NCBI RefSeq assembly: GCF_010389155.1
Contig: NC_057762.1
Location: 3,211,513-3,275,512, forward strand
Source of the DNA: Erigeron canadensis
Taxonomy: Eukaryota; Streptophyta; Magnoliopsida; Asterales; Asteraceae
Direction: 5' to 3'
Length of the DNA: 64,000 nt
In this document: positions 22,592 through 35,194 of the stretch, one piece after another
Layout: the number at the start of each line of letters is the position of its first letter
Position numbering within the stretch: position 1 is the first letter of the stretch
Made by a program: the position numbers and the translations under genes
Notes under the pieces: model-generated
The model's input: only the letters and a program-made list of their open reading frames with translations
The model's database searches: none
Told to the model about the DNA's origin: nothing

Positions 22592-22912
22592 TCTATACTC
22601 TATATTAAAAAAAATACCCCCATGTTGAAAGTTATATAGAGAAAATGTCTAAAATGCCCTCCTATATAATATTTTCACCTACAAGGCTACAACCCTTTAA
22701 AATATTTTCACATACACTATTCTCTTAACATTAATAATTAAATTATACTATCAATCCTTTATTTTTCTAAAATAACTCCATTAACCTTTTAAATCAATTA
22801 CTTTTATATGAATTATCTACGGCACTCGACGTCGCATCCACCACCAACACTCGCCTCCACCACCACACCGTCACCGTCACGACCACCGCCGCATCACGCG
22901 GGTACATGCTAG
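22592..22912 (+). mobile_element. Non-autonomous Helitron, 321 bp
   Basis: It starts TCTATACTCTATATTAAAAA after an A and ends CCGCCGCATCACGCGGGTAC ATG CTAG before a T (22913). The GC-rich 3' hairpin (CCGC/GCGG) about 8 nt before CTAG is the classic Helitron terminus. It is related to 15818-16059. The minus-strand frame at 22794-22988 is not a gene. Confidence 0.75.
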
Positions 22913-23662
22913 TATACATTAAACTATTTAACCCATCTCTTAAAAATAACATAATATTAATGTACAGAGTATTAACTATTATAACCACTCATTTTTTAAA
23001 ATGACCCATGTAATCTTGTGACCACAGCCCACGATATATAACTTATACTCGATTACATATCTTATAAATATATCAAAATCTTCTAAAATCCTATAAATAT
23101 ATCAAAATCTTTTAAAGTTGATACAACTTTATAGGTAGAGTTAGATCAACTTTAATCTTTAATCTAAATTAATGATCAAGATTGAAATTTAATATTTGAA
23201 TCTTAGCCTTCATTTTAATCCAAAGTTAAAGTAGATCCAATTTAAAAAATTCCTAAACCCATCATTTATACTAGAAATAATTTATATCTACCAACTATTA
23301 CTACTAGTTCATTTTATACAACAATTAGTTATTAAGTCGTGAAGCTAATCAAAACAAGACATCATTTCTACTTGTTGCCAACCACGAAAAGGTAAGTCCC
23401 TTTGCATCATATGATTAGAAGACCAAAGCTTGGAACTAATATTTGTCTCGAGAACCAAAACGATCTTGGTCTTATATGAACCGTTACAAGACCGTTATTT
23501 TCTCCATAACAATCTCGAAAAATAAAAACCGTTCCCGATTCCCGATCTCATTTGAAATTCGACATCACATTCTGGGACAGGGACCAAAATTTGAAAAAAA
23601 GTTGCTCATTTCTATCTACTTAGCTAGCACCAAATCCAAACCAAACCAAACCAAACGTAACC
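22913..23662 (+). promoter_or_regulatory. Upstream region of the prolyl oligopeptidase gene
   Basis: The space between the Helitron and the first start codon. Repeated TATAAATATATCAAAATCTT phrases occur near 23063-23115. I could not place a TATA box with confidence. Confidence 0.4.
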
Positions 23663-26600
23663 ATGTTAATATCATTATCATTCCACACCCGCGCCATTCT
23701 CCCAAAAATAACAAACTCACACTCGTTATCCTCGTCAACATCGCTTATTTTAACAACACGACGACTTCAAAAATCAACTCCACACCTTACTTCTTCTTCT
23801 ATTTTTTATAATAATAATAATAATAAAAATAAAATCAAATACGTTTCCTCCTGCTGTTTATATACTCCCCGTAAATTCCGCTTATTTTCATCGGCAATGG
23901 GATCTTTATCACTCTCAGATGAGCCTCTCAGTTACCCTACTTTCCGCCGTGATGAATCCGTCGTTGATACTTACCACGGCGTTCCTGTTCCCGATCCTTA
24001 TCGTTGGTATATCTATCTATATATATATGTTTATTTTTATGTATAGGTTGATTTTGTATTAGGTACTGTGAATTATTTGTAACTTAGTAATCATCTGACT
24101 ATCTTACTTAGATATGGATATAGGTAAAGATATAATAATATGGAATATAGATTTAGAATATTGAATATAGGTGCAGATATAAATATAAAGGACTATTAGC
24201 TTGGAATTGTATCTAAGTTCTAACTATCCCGAATAAACGTTAACGGTTGTCTCCCTGTAAAAAACTAAAAACGTCTATGGTAAGGTATCGTAAAAACTCT
24301 AATGCGCATATCAGCTCATTAGAGCTTTTTCATAGGTGAAATCCTAACTTAGAAGTTAGAAGTATCTAAAAGAGGATAGCCGGTAAAGCTTTTTTGCGTA
24401 GTTAGACGCCTTTCCAACCCAACAAATAGGTTGATAATCGTGAGAAGTACAAAACTATGTGTTAGTTTACATTGTGAGTAAGTACATTTGCATATGATTA
24501 TTCATCAAGGTTCAAATAAAACAAAGATTATCTTTTACTTTTGCATATGATATTATGATTTATTTGTCCATGTGAATATCTTATGTCTATCTGGACCATT
24601 CATGTGTGACTTTGTAGTTCTCATTTGAACCTTCCTCTAGTTTAGTTGGAGCAAATTTTATATGGATGTTGTTGCAAACTTAACATGAGCATTTTCTATT
24701 TTTCAGTACTTTCTATTAAACGTTTTTTTTTTTTTTTATACTTTTTATTACCATGTAATTTAAATGCTAGATGGATATCAATGTTAGTATTCAATTATCA
24801 CACACTAGCCACCTGAGATACATGGGAAAGTCAATCAGAGTGATCTTTTAAAGTTTGACGTTGTTTTCCTACTCAAAATGTATTTAGCTTATAACTATCG
24901 AAACTATTTTAGCTTTTCCGGTTATATGAAGGAAAGGTTTAAAATTCAAAACAATCTTGAAGGTGATTAAACATCTACTTTCTAAAGGATTAAAGTTGGT
25001 GCATGAAATCTCTTTTTGGGCTCAATGTTTATTTGTAGGCTTGAAGATCCTGATGCGGAAGAGGTGAAAGAATTTGTGAAAAAACAAGTGGATTTGACTG
25101 AATCTGTACTTAAGAAGTGCGAAACAAGGGGAAAACTTCATGAAAAGCTTACTAAGTACTATGACTACCCTAAGTATGGTGCACCATTTAGAGAAGCTGA
25201 TAAATACTTTTACTTTTACAATTCTGGACTTCAACCGCAGAAAGTGCTCTACATGCAGGTATCATACTGGAACACTCAAAATTAGCTATCTTTTTGCATC
25301 TAGTTCTAGTTAGGGGAAAAAGTGAATGGTTTTTGCTTTCATTTGAGCAATAGGTGATAAGTAAAACTGGTTTAATACTTAATTTATCATTTAATGTAGT
25401 ATTACGATTTCTAAAGATATTGGCAGTAAAATTTTGTAACATTTCTAGAGGAGAAAAAGTTCATCATATATTGACATTGAGTTACCTGGTTGTCAAAGAA
25501 CCTTACAATTTTGGTGGTAGTAAACAAAATTTATTATGCTCACGGATAGTTTTTTCTTCATGAAAATATATGTCTAGCAATAGTTAATACTATTTTTTAT
25601 ACAAGAGGTACTGTCCTTTTTGACATATCTATTTGTTGAACCATGAGCTGCCTTTTTGACAGGAAGACAGAAACACACCTTAAACTTAATAGCCATATAG
25701 ACATTTTTCTGTTTTTTTCTTAAACTGTTTTTGCTTTGGAATGAAACAATGATTTTTTAGTTTTTTTAGTGGTGAATACAGGTGACATTCAAAATCCAGG
25801 GATTATTTACTTTGGGGCGTCTATGCTTTTTGGTTTTGTAGGATAGTTTGGATGGAGAGGCAGAGGTTTTGCTTGATCCAAATGGACTAAGTGATGATGG
25901 AACGATATCTTTGAGTACATATGCTGTTAGTGAGGATGCCAAGTACTTGGCTTATGCTCTCAGTTCGAGTGGAAGTGATTGGGTCACCGTCAAAGTAATG
26001 GAGATCGAAGACAAAAATGTTTTGCCTGATACATTGTCATGGGTGAGTAATTCATTTAGTTACTTCCCTTTTGGAAGCAGAATGGCCCATACTCCCCATA
26101 GAATTATAAAAATAGTTACCATCATTCATTCATACTGCATCTGTTTTGTAACAGGTCAAATTTTCGGGTATTAGTTGGACAAATGATAGCAAGGGTTTCT
26201 TTTACAGTCGCTACCCAGCTCCAAAGTAAGTTAAAATGACATCTTATATTGTTTCTAACTTAATATGCTTGCTGTCCTCCCACATTTTCTAGAAATCTAT
26301 GGCTCCAGCATATGTAACATATTGGCTGATGCGTGTGATTTTTAGGGAAGGAGAAAATTTGGATGCTGGGACAGAGACAAATGTGAACCTTGATCATCAA
26401 CTTTACTATCATTACTTAGGTACAGATCAATCTGAGGATATCTTGTGTTGGGAAAATCCTGATAATCCACAGCACACACTTGGAGCGTCTGTGACAGAAG
26501 ATGGAAAGGTAACAATTTGTGAATTACATTTTTGAGGATCACAAGTTACTGTTCTAATTATAATGCGTCTTTTCTTGTGCAGTTTGTTCTTCTTTATATC

Positions 26601-29600
26601 AATGAGGACTGTGATCCTGTCAACAAACTTTATTACTGTGACCTATCTACTCTGCCTAGTGGGATTAAGGGGTGCAAAGAAAAGAAATGCCTTCCTTTCA
26701 TTAAACTTATCGACAATTTTGAAGCAATGTATCAAGCAATTGCAAATGATGACACTGTTTTCACTCTTCTGACAAATAAAGATGCTCCAAAGTACAGGTT
26801 GGTTCGAGTAGATCTTAAGGAGCCAAGCATATGGACTGAGGTCATTTCACAAGCTGAGAATGATGTTCTTGATTCCGCTGTTGCTGTTAATGGCAACCAA
26901 CTTATTGTGAGTTATATGAGTGATTGCAAGCACATACTACAGATGAGGGATTTACAAAGTGGGTCCCTTTTGCATAAATTGCCCATCAGCATCGGTAGTG
27001 TGGATGATGTTAGTGCCCGGCGTAAAGATAGCTTATTTTTTATTGCCTTCACAAGTTTCCTTACTCCTGGCACGATATACCAGTGCAACTTAGAAAGTGG
27101 GGTTCCAGATTTGAAGATTTTTCGTGAAATTGTTGTTCCTGGATTTGATCCGGCAGAGTTTCAAGTCAGTCAGGTATGTGTTTTTAAATCTTTTGATGTT
27201 TCGCACAAGCATTTGCCTATGTTTGATTGTCATTTCTAGTCATTCGAGTAAAAGGATAAACTTTGGGTAGACGTGACAAAATAGGTGGGATGGTGTCAGA
27301 TATGTTGGATAATGTATATATGTAAAATAGATAACATTTAGTTTCTTACGTTAAATGATTTAGGAATTTTATGCTGTCAAGATACACTTTTGGCAACTTT
27401 ACTCATTCAATGATTCAACTCTTTGGTAACCTTTTTGAGTTTAGCTGTTTAACCTGTTATAGATGAAAGATTTACCCAAGTCGAACCTTTCATAATATTT
27501 GTGTCAAGCTTTCCATTTGACCACCTCTAGCCCAGGGTATCTAGAATTTTTGATTTGTTATATGTGCCTTTCTTAGTGATATATGCTTTAGATATTGAGA
27601 TGGTCGACACTGATCTCCGTAGATTAGGCTATTTGATAATCTCAGGATTATGTAATTGGCGATTGCTTTTTAGTAGATTTAGTATTACTACAGAAGTATT
27701 TAGGTTGTGTTTAATAACACAGAATGGTTTAGTGCTGAATGATTCTGAAGCCTGAATGGGTTAACAACTTTGAATGGATTTGATTCTGAATGAAAATAGT
27801 ATGTTTGATATCTATTCTGAATGACTATTCTGAATGATTGAAAATTACCATTTTAACCTTTTCTTGTAGGCGCTGACTGTAATAACTTTGGTAAATGAGT
27901 TCTATAATTTTTTTGTTCATATATACTACACACGCAAATAAAAAATATTTAAAAACATAAAACTATAAATATCTTATGCATAAATATTTTTTTCATGAAT
28001 AGTAGTTGAATTTTGCAAAACATAAGAGTATAAAGCCCTTTCAAAGTTGACAAACACAATAACGAACAATATTTAATTTAAATTACTTGAAAATAGTTGA
28101 TTAGCAATTTCATCACGACATCACGTAGATTGGCCATATATTCATTGCCTTGTGAGCCTCATTCAACTCCATCCATGTCCTGTTCATCGGTTCCCTCACG
28201 TTCTTCCCTAGCAAAGATGGTACTCGAGTCACATTCCTCAAAAAGTTGATCTTGAATATTCCATTTCCTTATATAGTTATGCACCGCGAAACAAACAATC
28301 ACTATATCTTTTTGAATTGGAAAAGGATAAGGAGCCATTTCTTTTAGGATCGGAAATCTTTTCTTCAAAACCCCATATGCACGCTCAATAACATTTCTAA
28401 GTTGTGCATGAGCATGATTGAATTTTTTTTATTTATTTAAGGCACGACGACGACGAAAATCTGCCAACCAATACCTCGTATTACGGTATGGTGTCAAAAA
28501 TCCACGAGTGTTGGTGTATGCAGCATCACAAAGAAAATATGAAAATATTTATCTGTAATCAACATGTTAGTACTACAATATTGTTACATTTATAATATTA
28601 AATTATTAATTAGAAAAGGGTTAAACATACCTGGTGGAGGAAACGGAAATCCCGAAGTTGGATTAAATGCAACTTCTGTCAAAACTCTAGAATCATGTGC
28701 TATACCATCCCAACCGGCCCAAACGAATGTTAATATCATATCAAAATCACATTATATATGCATCACGAGAAAGACGTATCAATTCTTGACATTGTGTGTT
28801 TGATCCTCTTAATAATTCTTGTGTATACACATGTCCACTCAATGCCGATGTGTTGTCTCTTATTCTTTCAATTCTCAACGAAGCATTCGTCAGCCAAAAC
28901 TAACAAACGATTATTATATAAACAATTTCATCCTCCAAATCCATGTGACCTTGAACTCAAAATAAGATAAAATAATGGCTTTAGATAGTTACTAGTAAAT
29001 AAAAAAAGAAAACAACGAAAGATTCACACAAAAAATGTACTCTAACATAGTAACATACCACTATTATAAGTTACTAGTACAATAAAAGCATACCATTAAT
29101 TACTAGCAAATTGCAAGTTGATAGTTTAAACACCTAATAAGTAAAGAAAGCAGCAGTCCCTCGAAGTAAAGGGTTTACAAACAAAATGCAGATTAATTCT
29201 GCTGCTGCTATACTAGACAAAAAGATTAAAAACATACTGAATACAAGAAGGAAGTTCAGCAACTAGCAACAAAAGACATGTGATTACATGACCACCAACA
29301 AAACAGAGCTTCCTTTTAACCAACCCAAAAGTCCAACTTTCTTTTAATCAGCCTAACAGTCCTGTTTTTCAACTTCATCCACACATTAAACTTTTCTTTA
29401 ATATAGTCAAAACGATTCTTCATTTGTCGTTGATCGGCAATAAAACCATGTTCTTTTTTTAGCGTTTCTCCAACATTTTTCCATGCTAACAACAGAGATC
29501 GGACTCTTTGAGAAGACCCATACGGTTATTACCCGCACCTTATGTTAGGCTCTAGAGCGAGAAAGGTGCTGCTAAGGGCTACCACATTGTCCATTTTGGC

Positions 29601-32600
29601 TCGACTCATGCATACATGCTTCAAGAAAAGTTTTCTCCAAACCTTCTTGTTTCCAGCTAACCCTACTTTTTTTTGGTCTCAAAGAATCCCTCGCTTGGTC
29701 ATTTTGTTGAACGTTATCCATAAATATATTCCTATATATGACCAAGAAGTAGATACTAGCCGCCATGATTTCATGAAACATATATAAACTCAAAAGATAG
29801 ATATAAACTAGCAGTCATGAAAAAATAAAACTCCTAAACAAATATATTTCAAAACAAGTATTGAATTATGCCAACATGTAGTCATATACAAATATATGGG
29901 TTCTTTGCTACTGATCTTACACAACAGACATGAAATAAAAAAAAAAAAAAATCTCATTCATCAACAATCAATAAAAATAAATAATCTGATCGAAATTTAT
30001 AAATAATAGTAATAATGTAGAAATCAAAGTTATAAAAATAACAATAAAAAAAATACATGTAATACATATATAAGATGAAAATAGTGGATGAAAGTAGCAA
30101 AAAAAAAAATAATAAAAAGAAAAAGAGATTAGATAGATGAATTGGTGGAGGCACCGTCCCCCGTACCAGAAACTCGCCGGGGACGGAAATGTGTACGGGG
30201 ACGCCTGGAAACGTTTCTTGGTTGTTCCTTGACCGCTTCGATAAGTCAACGGGCGTTTCTTGTACCGTTTCTAGTTTTGGGGACGTTTTTGAGTGAGAAA
30301 TACATCAGTTGTGAGTCCATTGATGCAAATGAACTTGCAATAGAGCACCCCCCATCTTGATCAATCTCGATAGGAAAGCTATTTTGAGTGTGTGTTTTTG
30401 TATAAAAGTGAGGCGTGAGGGAGGGGGAGGCTGAGAAAGAAATAATATAAAGATGCCCTAGTTGACTAGTAGTGGTCCCGTGGACTTTTATGAAATTTTG
30501 GGTTGTGTTTTTTGTTAATGGGCCATGACCGATATTGGTCATACTCAATCAATCAGATACTTATTAGTTATATCATATACAAGTTCCTTATTATACGAGT
30601 ATTAATATAAGTTTTTAGACAAAAGAGCTATTCATGTTCACATTGTTAACTAATATGTTAAATTGATATTTGTATTATTACTATTTATAAAGTATGATTA
30701 TTGTTTACATCAACGTATGAATATATTTTGGGGTTTGTGGTACATTATCTATAATATATATATATATTTTTATGTATTTATTTCCGTACCCGTGCCGTAC
30801 CCGTTTCTTGATTTTTTGAGTTTTGCCGTTTCCCGTACCCGTACCCGTTTCTCGCTCCCGTACCAGTTCCTGTGCAACATAGATTATGAGTGTAGAAGAT
30901 GAGAAGAATAGATCGAGATTATGGAACAAAGTAGATGAAGGAATAGCAAAAGACTCTGATATAGTGGTAGTTGAAGAAAGGGTATTAGGGTAAAAATTAG
31001 ATAATGAATGGTTAAGACTTAAGAGAGATATTAGAAGGGGAACCGTTCAGGGATTTTTTTCCCCTCTTTCAGTGTTCAGAAGGATTCATCAAACAAGGGG
31101 AATGCTGACCGATTCAGCATTTGGTGCTGAACCATTCCCTTCAGCACAAATCAAACACATCCTTAGTTTATTAATTCATTTTTCTTGTTCAGGTTTTTGT
31201 GCCCAGTAAAGATGGTAGTACCCAGATACCAATGTTCGTTGTGGCTAGAAAGGATATAGTTTTGGATAGATCACATCCATGTTTATTATACGGATATGGT
31301 GGATTTAATATTAGTCTGACACCATACTTTAGTGTGAGTCGTGTTGTACTGATGAGGCATTTAGGTGTAGTCTTTTGCATTGCTAACATTCGTGGTGGTG
31401 GGGAATATGGAGAAGAATGGCATAAAGATGGTTCTCTTGCAAAGAAGCAGAACTGTTTTGATGACTTCATTTCTAGTGCTGAATTTCTTGTATCTTCGGG
31501 TTATACCCAACCTAAAAAGTTAGCAATCGAAGGTGGAAGCAATGGTGGGCTCCTTATCGGGGCTTGCATTAATCAGGTACTGGTTTCACTTTCATGCGAG
31601 TGCTAACATATCTAGAGAACTAGTTCTTTATATGAATATACAATGGAAATTTGAATTGGTTAATTACAGAGGCCTGATCTCTTTGGTTGCGCACTTGCTC
31701 ATGTTGGTGTTATGGACATGCTTAGGTTTCACAAGTTTACAATCGGTAAGGCTGTGTTTCTTGATTCCACTTAAGGTAATTTGTATTAACAATATAGTTT
31801 GGTGAGCTAATTTTGCTATTGATAATCTGGTAAATAAGCGACAACCAGGTAATCAGTTTTAGCAAGTCAGTTTCATACTGATTGCAAAATGATTATCGAA
31901 TGATAAAATTTGTCCTCTCAATCTTTTTTGATACCCTAATCAGAGAGAATTTTACTCTCATCCAATTATCACAACTACAAACAACAAAAGCACTTTTAAA
32001 ATGCACATCCAATTAGCACTTTTAAAAAGCACATCCAAAAACCTGGTTAGTTATAGCACACTTGCGTTATTTCCTTCTTTAATGGGGATTGTTCCTCTTG
32101 CCAGGTCATGCGTGGACATCTGACTATGGATGTTCAGATAAGGAAGAAGACTTCCAGTGGTTAATTAAGTGAGCAATATTTACCTTATTGGACTATTCAA
32201 ATGCAGATTTTCTTACATTATTGTACAATCTTGCATATGCCTACTTTAAATTGGAAGTTAAAATTTGGTTATATCAGGTATTCGCCACTGCATAATGTCA
32301 GGAGACCATGGGAGCAGTCCACTGATAACTCTTGCCAATATCCTCCTACCTTGTTATTGACTGCCGATCATGATGACAGGGTTGTGCCCTTGCATACTTT
32401 AAAACTATTGGCGGTATGTATTACATTAACTAACTCAACTTGATTTCACATTTACAATCATCTGAAATAGATCAGGATAGTGCTCACAATCATGGTTGTT
32501 TCCTATACAATCCTGTCTTGTCATTTATTTCTTTCCGATTTCTTAACTTCATGTAATTTTTTGATTTTGCTAATTACATAAATAGGATAACCAGCTTTTG

Positions 32601-33386
32601 TCTAATCTCTGTTTTATATAAGAAGTTTTATTTTAGCCTAGAAAAAAACCACTAGCCTTTCAAATGTTCTTGAGTTAAGGTAGTTATTTTTCAAAATAAT
32701 TGCTTCATGTTAATCCAACCAGGTTACCGGGTCAAAATGATTACATGGACCTGAAATGTTTGTTGAGTTTTTTCTGATATCATGGATATTTTATGCGACT
32801 TCGGTTGGTGGTCAAAATATCATTTCATCCTTTTAACTTATTCAAAGATGTAAATGGAGGCTTTTTTCTGTTTTTTAATTGTATCGGAAGGAATACGCTA
32901 CTTGAATTTGCTTATGCATAACATGTTGGGGAACAATTGGTATTGACAACTCTGGTTGTCATAGAGATCTTGGATTCCTTATTATGTTGACATATGTTTG
33001 AATTTTGATAGTTGTCTCTTTATATATTCTGTTAGACCATGCAATATATACTGTGCACGAGCTTGGAGAATAGCCCACAGACCAACCCGATTCTTGGCAG
33101 AATTGATGTAAAGGCTGGCCATGGAGCTGGACGTCCCACAAAGAAAGTGGTATGGTTTAACGTTTGTTTTTTTTTACTGTCTGAGTCTATAAAGAAGAGA
33201 ATTATGGGAAAGTTAATTATAGTTGGGGATTATCTACTGGTTTGATAAGTTAAGTCTTATCAGATATTTGATGTATAGTGAAAGTTGTGTTTGTTTGACC
33301 TTCACCTATACTTTTTGCAGATTGACGAATGGGCGGATTCGTACAGCTTCATGGCTAAAGTGGTTGGTGCAACCTGGATCGATTAA
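23663..33386 (+). CDS. Prolyl oligopeptidase (prolyl endopeptidase, S9A)
   Basis: Twelve exons: 23663 (or 23897)-24006, 25039-25258, 25842-26042, 26155-26225, 26346-26508, 26583-27173, 31193-31576, 31670-31745, 32105-32168, 32278-32413, 33036-33149, 33321-33386. All have GT/AG borders and matching phases. From the ATG at 23897 the product is 731 residues, typical for the family; from 23663 it is 809, with a 78-residue Ser/Arg-rich leader. The enzyme cuts short peptides after proline. The N-terminal part ([13 protein letters not shown], [14 protein letters not shown]) and beta-propeller precede the hydrolase domain. In 731-residue numbering the nucleophile is Ser568 in GGSNGG, the acid lies in ADHDDRV (657-662), and His701 is in KAGHGAGRP. 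No lesion is visible. Intron 6 (4,019 bp) carries a Harbinger element. Confidence 0.93.
24007..25038 (+). other. Intron 1 of the prolyl oligopeptidase gene
   Basis: The 1,032-bp intron splits the tryptophan codon of the DPYRW/LEDPD motif. It is AT-rich, with a T run at about 24725-24738, and I see no element in it. Confidence 0.7.
28159..28945 (-). pseudogene. Broken HARBI1-type transposase
   Basis: In minus-strand order there is a start with MDLEDEI (about 28943), a DUF8040-like piece [19 protein letters not shown] (about 28745-28800), a DDE-domain piece [19 protein letters not shown] (28640-28740), an intron with GTATGT donor at 28631 and TTACAG acceptor near 28564, then [17 protein letters not shown] and [18 protein letters not shown]. 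The Asp of CDAAY and the Glu of VIERAY match the second and third catalytic acids. Damage includes a missing middle between the first two pieces (removing the first catalytic Asp), a frameshift just after the intron, and a TAA before [10 protein letters not shown]. It must be inactive. Confidence 0.82.
29330..29793 (-). pseudogene. Broken Harbinger Myb/SANT-like protein gene
   Basis: The open part (29793-29572) contains [20 protein letters not shown], the first helix region of a plant Myb/SANT-like (Myb_DNA-bind_3) domain. Further along in another frame are [17 protein letters not shown] and [20 protein letters not shown], the second half of the same domain. At least one frameshift separates them. 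Harbinger elements normally encode such a protein, which helps the transposase bind DNA and enter the nucleus. Confidence 0.7.
30140..30890. repeat. GC-rich CCCGTACC-repeat segments inside the Harbinger element
   Basis: Two short GC-rich clusters, 30155-30260 and 30784-30870, contain many copies of CCCGTACC and GGGGACG in an AT-rich background. CCCGTACCAG occurs at both ends (30160 and 30859). They look like the two terminal regions of another nested element, but I could not find convincing inverted ends or a target duplication. Confidence 0.45.
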
Positions 33387-33720
33387 ATAACTTCGGTGCA
33401 GTAAAAAAGGTATTATCAGCAGCACTATACAGTCAGTTGTAAATTCCAATTTAGTGCAACCGACATGTGCTGGTTGTCTCAGTGGACTTTTTGATCCTAT
33501 TTCTATATCCATTTCATCAGCTAAAGCAACTGTTAATTTATATTTTATTTCTTTTACATGATCTTATCTATCGAATATCAAAAACTAGCAACATTTATAC
33601 AAAACTAGCAAGACATGGGAGATAGCCGTTTATATCTGTTCATGACCCTTAATCTTTTTATTTATTTTTTATGTATTATAGCAAAGTTCTTTCATCAAGT
33701 ATTCGGTTAAAAGTTTCTAA
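33387..33720 (+). other. Probable 3' UTR of the prolyl oligopeptidase gene
   Basis: The stretch follows the TAA at 33384-33386 up to the Harbinger-type element. AT-rich; no unique poly-A signal could be chosen. Confidence 0.5.
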
Positions 33721-35006
33721 GGGGTGCTTGGTTAGTATAAAGGAATGAGTAAAGGAATACTATGATATATTAAGCAATATTATCATGATATTGTTGCTGC
33801 TTGGTTACATACTTATAATGAAATCATATATATTCAACCCACAATCTCTCTCTTCCATATAAAATAAACATACCATCATATCATTATTTGTGCTTCTGTA
33901 GCCAGTCCTATATACCACCGTAGTTGTCGAATCGTGTGTCGATTCGTTTTGTGATTTTTAAAATCGTGAATCGTATCGTGTTACGTATCGTAAGGGACAT
34001 AAAAATAAAAAATATATAGTATGTATAATGTATGTGTAAAAACATACATATATTGATGATATTATCATATTTATTACATATATTAACGTTTTAAAATGAT
34101 TTTATTATTATACGTATCGATTAAATACATAATGAACATTTATTAGTAATAAATTCACTCTATTAAAGAGTATTTATAGGAAAATTAAAATTTTTTTCTT
34201 AACAAACCGTATCGTATCGAACCGAGTCAAAACCTAGTCTGGGACACTAACTGAGACGTTATTTTTTCTTTGAGTTGTGATACGAGTTGTACGAGACGTA
34301 TCGTGTATCGTACGATACTAACAACTATGTATACCACATTATCACTACCATCATCATATGATATATATTAGCAATGTTATCTATCTCTCTCTCTCTTGAA
34401 CCCACAATCATATATAACCACCACCTACTCATCGTAAATCTCTATCCACACCACCCACCGGAAATATCTCCAGCCCCACCACCCATCGAAAATACCAACC
34501 CCAACACCCACTAGAAATACCTCTAGCCGCCATGACAACCTCCTGTCAAGCCATCATCAAACCATTTCGTTGGTTGCTTCCTTTTAAAAAATAGAAAAAA
34601 AAGACCCTCAGTCGTAACCCATCTGCTCTATTTTTGATGAAGTATGGTGGTGGTTGATGTGATTATTGGAGATGGTCGCCTGCGGTAGTTATGGTGGCGG
34701 TTGATGTGATTGTCGGAGATGATCGCCTTTGGTAATTGTGGTGTTGGGTTGGTGGAGTGGTGGTGGTTCCTGTTGGAGGTGATGTTAGAATGGCAGTGGT
34801 GGATTTCGATGGTCCTTGACAGAGAAATGAGAAAAAGAAGAGAGGAGTAATATTTTGGAGGAATGATTACCTTAGTCCCTAATTTGTTGGGTAATGCTCC
34901 ATTACCCAGTACTAAACATTGATTACCTTTGCTTGACATAACCAATCATCTTTTTTCATTCCTTTTACCATTCCTTACCCCCCAATACCCTTAACCAGGC
35001 ACCCCC
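33721..35006. mobile_element. Harbinger-type non-autonomous element, 1,286 bp
   Basis: The left end GGGGTGCTTGGTTA and the right end read inward GGGGGTGCCTGGTTA match apart from one added G and one substitution. TAA occurs on both sides (33718-33720 and 35007-35009), a 3-bp duplication as in PIF/Harbinger. Further inward, AAAGGAATGAGTAAAGGAAT on the left is mirrored by GGAATGGTAAAAGGAATGAA on the right. No transposase is seen. A hAT-type element is nested at 33919-34330. A GGTGGTGGTTG-rich stretch lies at about 34640-34800. Confidence 0.75.
33919..34330. mobile_element. Nested hAT-type element, 412 bp
   Basis: The ends are CGTAGTTGT and, inward from the right, CATAGTTGT. The 8-bp direct repeat TATACCAC flanks it (33911-33918 and 34331-34338). 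The subterminal regions are rich in TCGTATCG/CGATACGA motifs of opposite orientation. It lies inside the Harbinger-type element and is therefore younger. There is no coding sequence. Confidence 0.78.
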
Positions 35007-35072
35007 TAAATAAAATTAAGTTCGGTTCTAACCTGTAAAGTTTCCAAAATAACCAGGTTAAGGTTTCAGGAC

Positions 35073-35194
35073 TTGAACCTGATCAGACTTCATGCTAATC
35101 TAACTTTATTGAATTTTATTACAAAAAATTAGGTTGAACCTGATCAGACTTCATGCTAATCTAACTTTATTGAATTTTATTACCAAAAATTAGG
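35073..35194. repeat. Tandem duplication of 61 bp
   Basis: TTGAACCTGATCAGACTTCA starts copies at 35073 and 35134. The two 61-bp copies differ at one visible base (TTACAAAAAATT against TTACCAAAAATT). Confidence 0.9.

Larger units (their letters stand above)
27703..31162 (-). mobile_element. PIF/Harbinger DNA transposon in intron 6
   Basis: The ends are GGTTGTGTTTAAT and, inward from the right, GGATGTGTTTGAT, flanked by the 3-bp target duplication TTA (27700-27702 and 31163-31165) that is diagnostic for PIF/Harbinger. Inside, on the minus strand, are remnants of both usual genes: a Myb/SANT-like protein (about 29330-29793) and a HARBI1-type transposase (28159-28945). Both are broken, so the element is not autonomous. 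Removing it and one TTA would leave an intron of about 556 bp. Its genes are antisense to the host gene. Confidence 0.88.

Noticed and set aside
22794..22988. Minus-strand frame with a Val/Trp-rich run
   Set aside because: It is the reverse translation of the CCACCAC-rich Helitron interior.
34628..34945. 105-residue minus-strand frame rich in His, Thr and Asn
   Set aside because: Low-complexity translation of GGTGGTTG-type repeats inside the Harbinger-type element.
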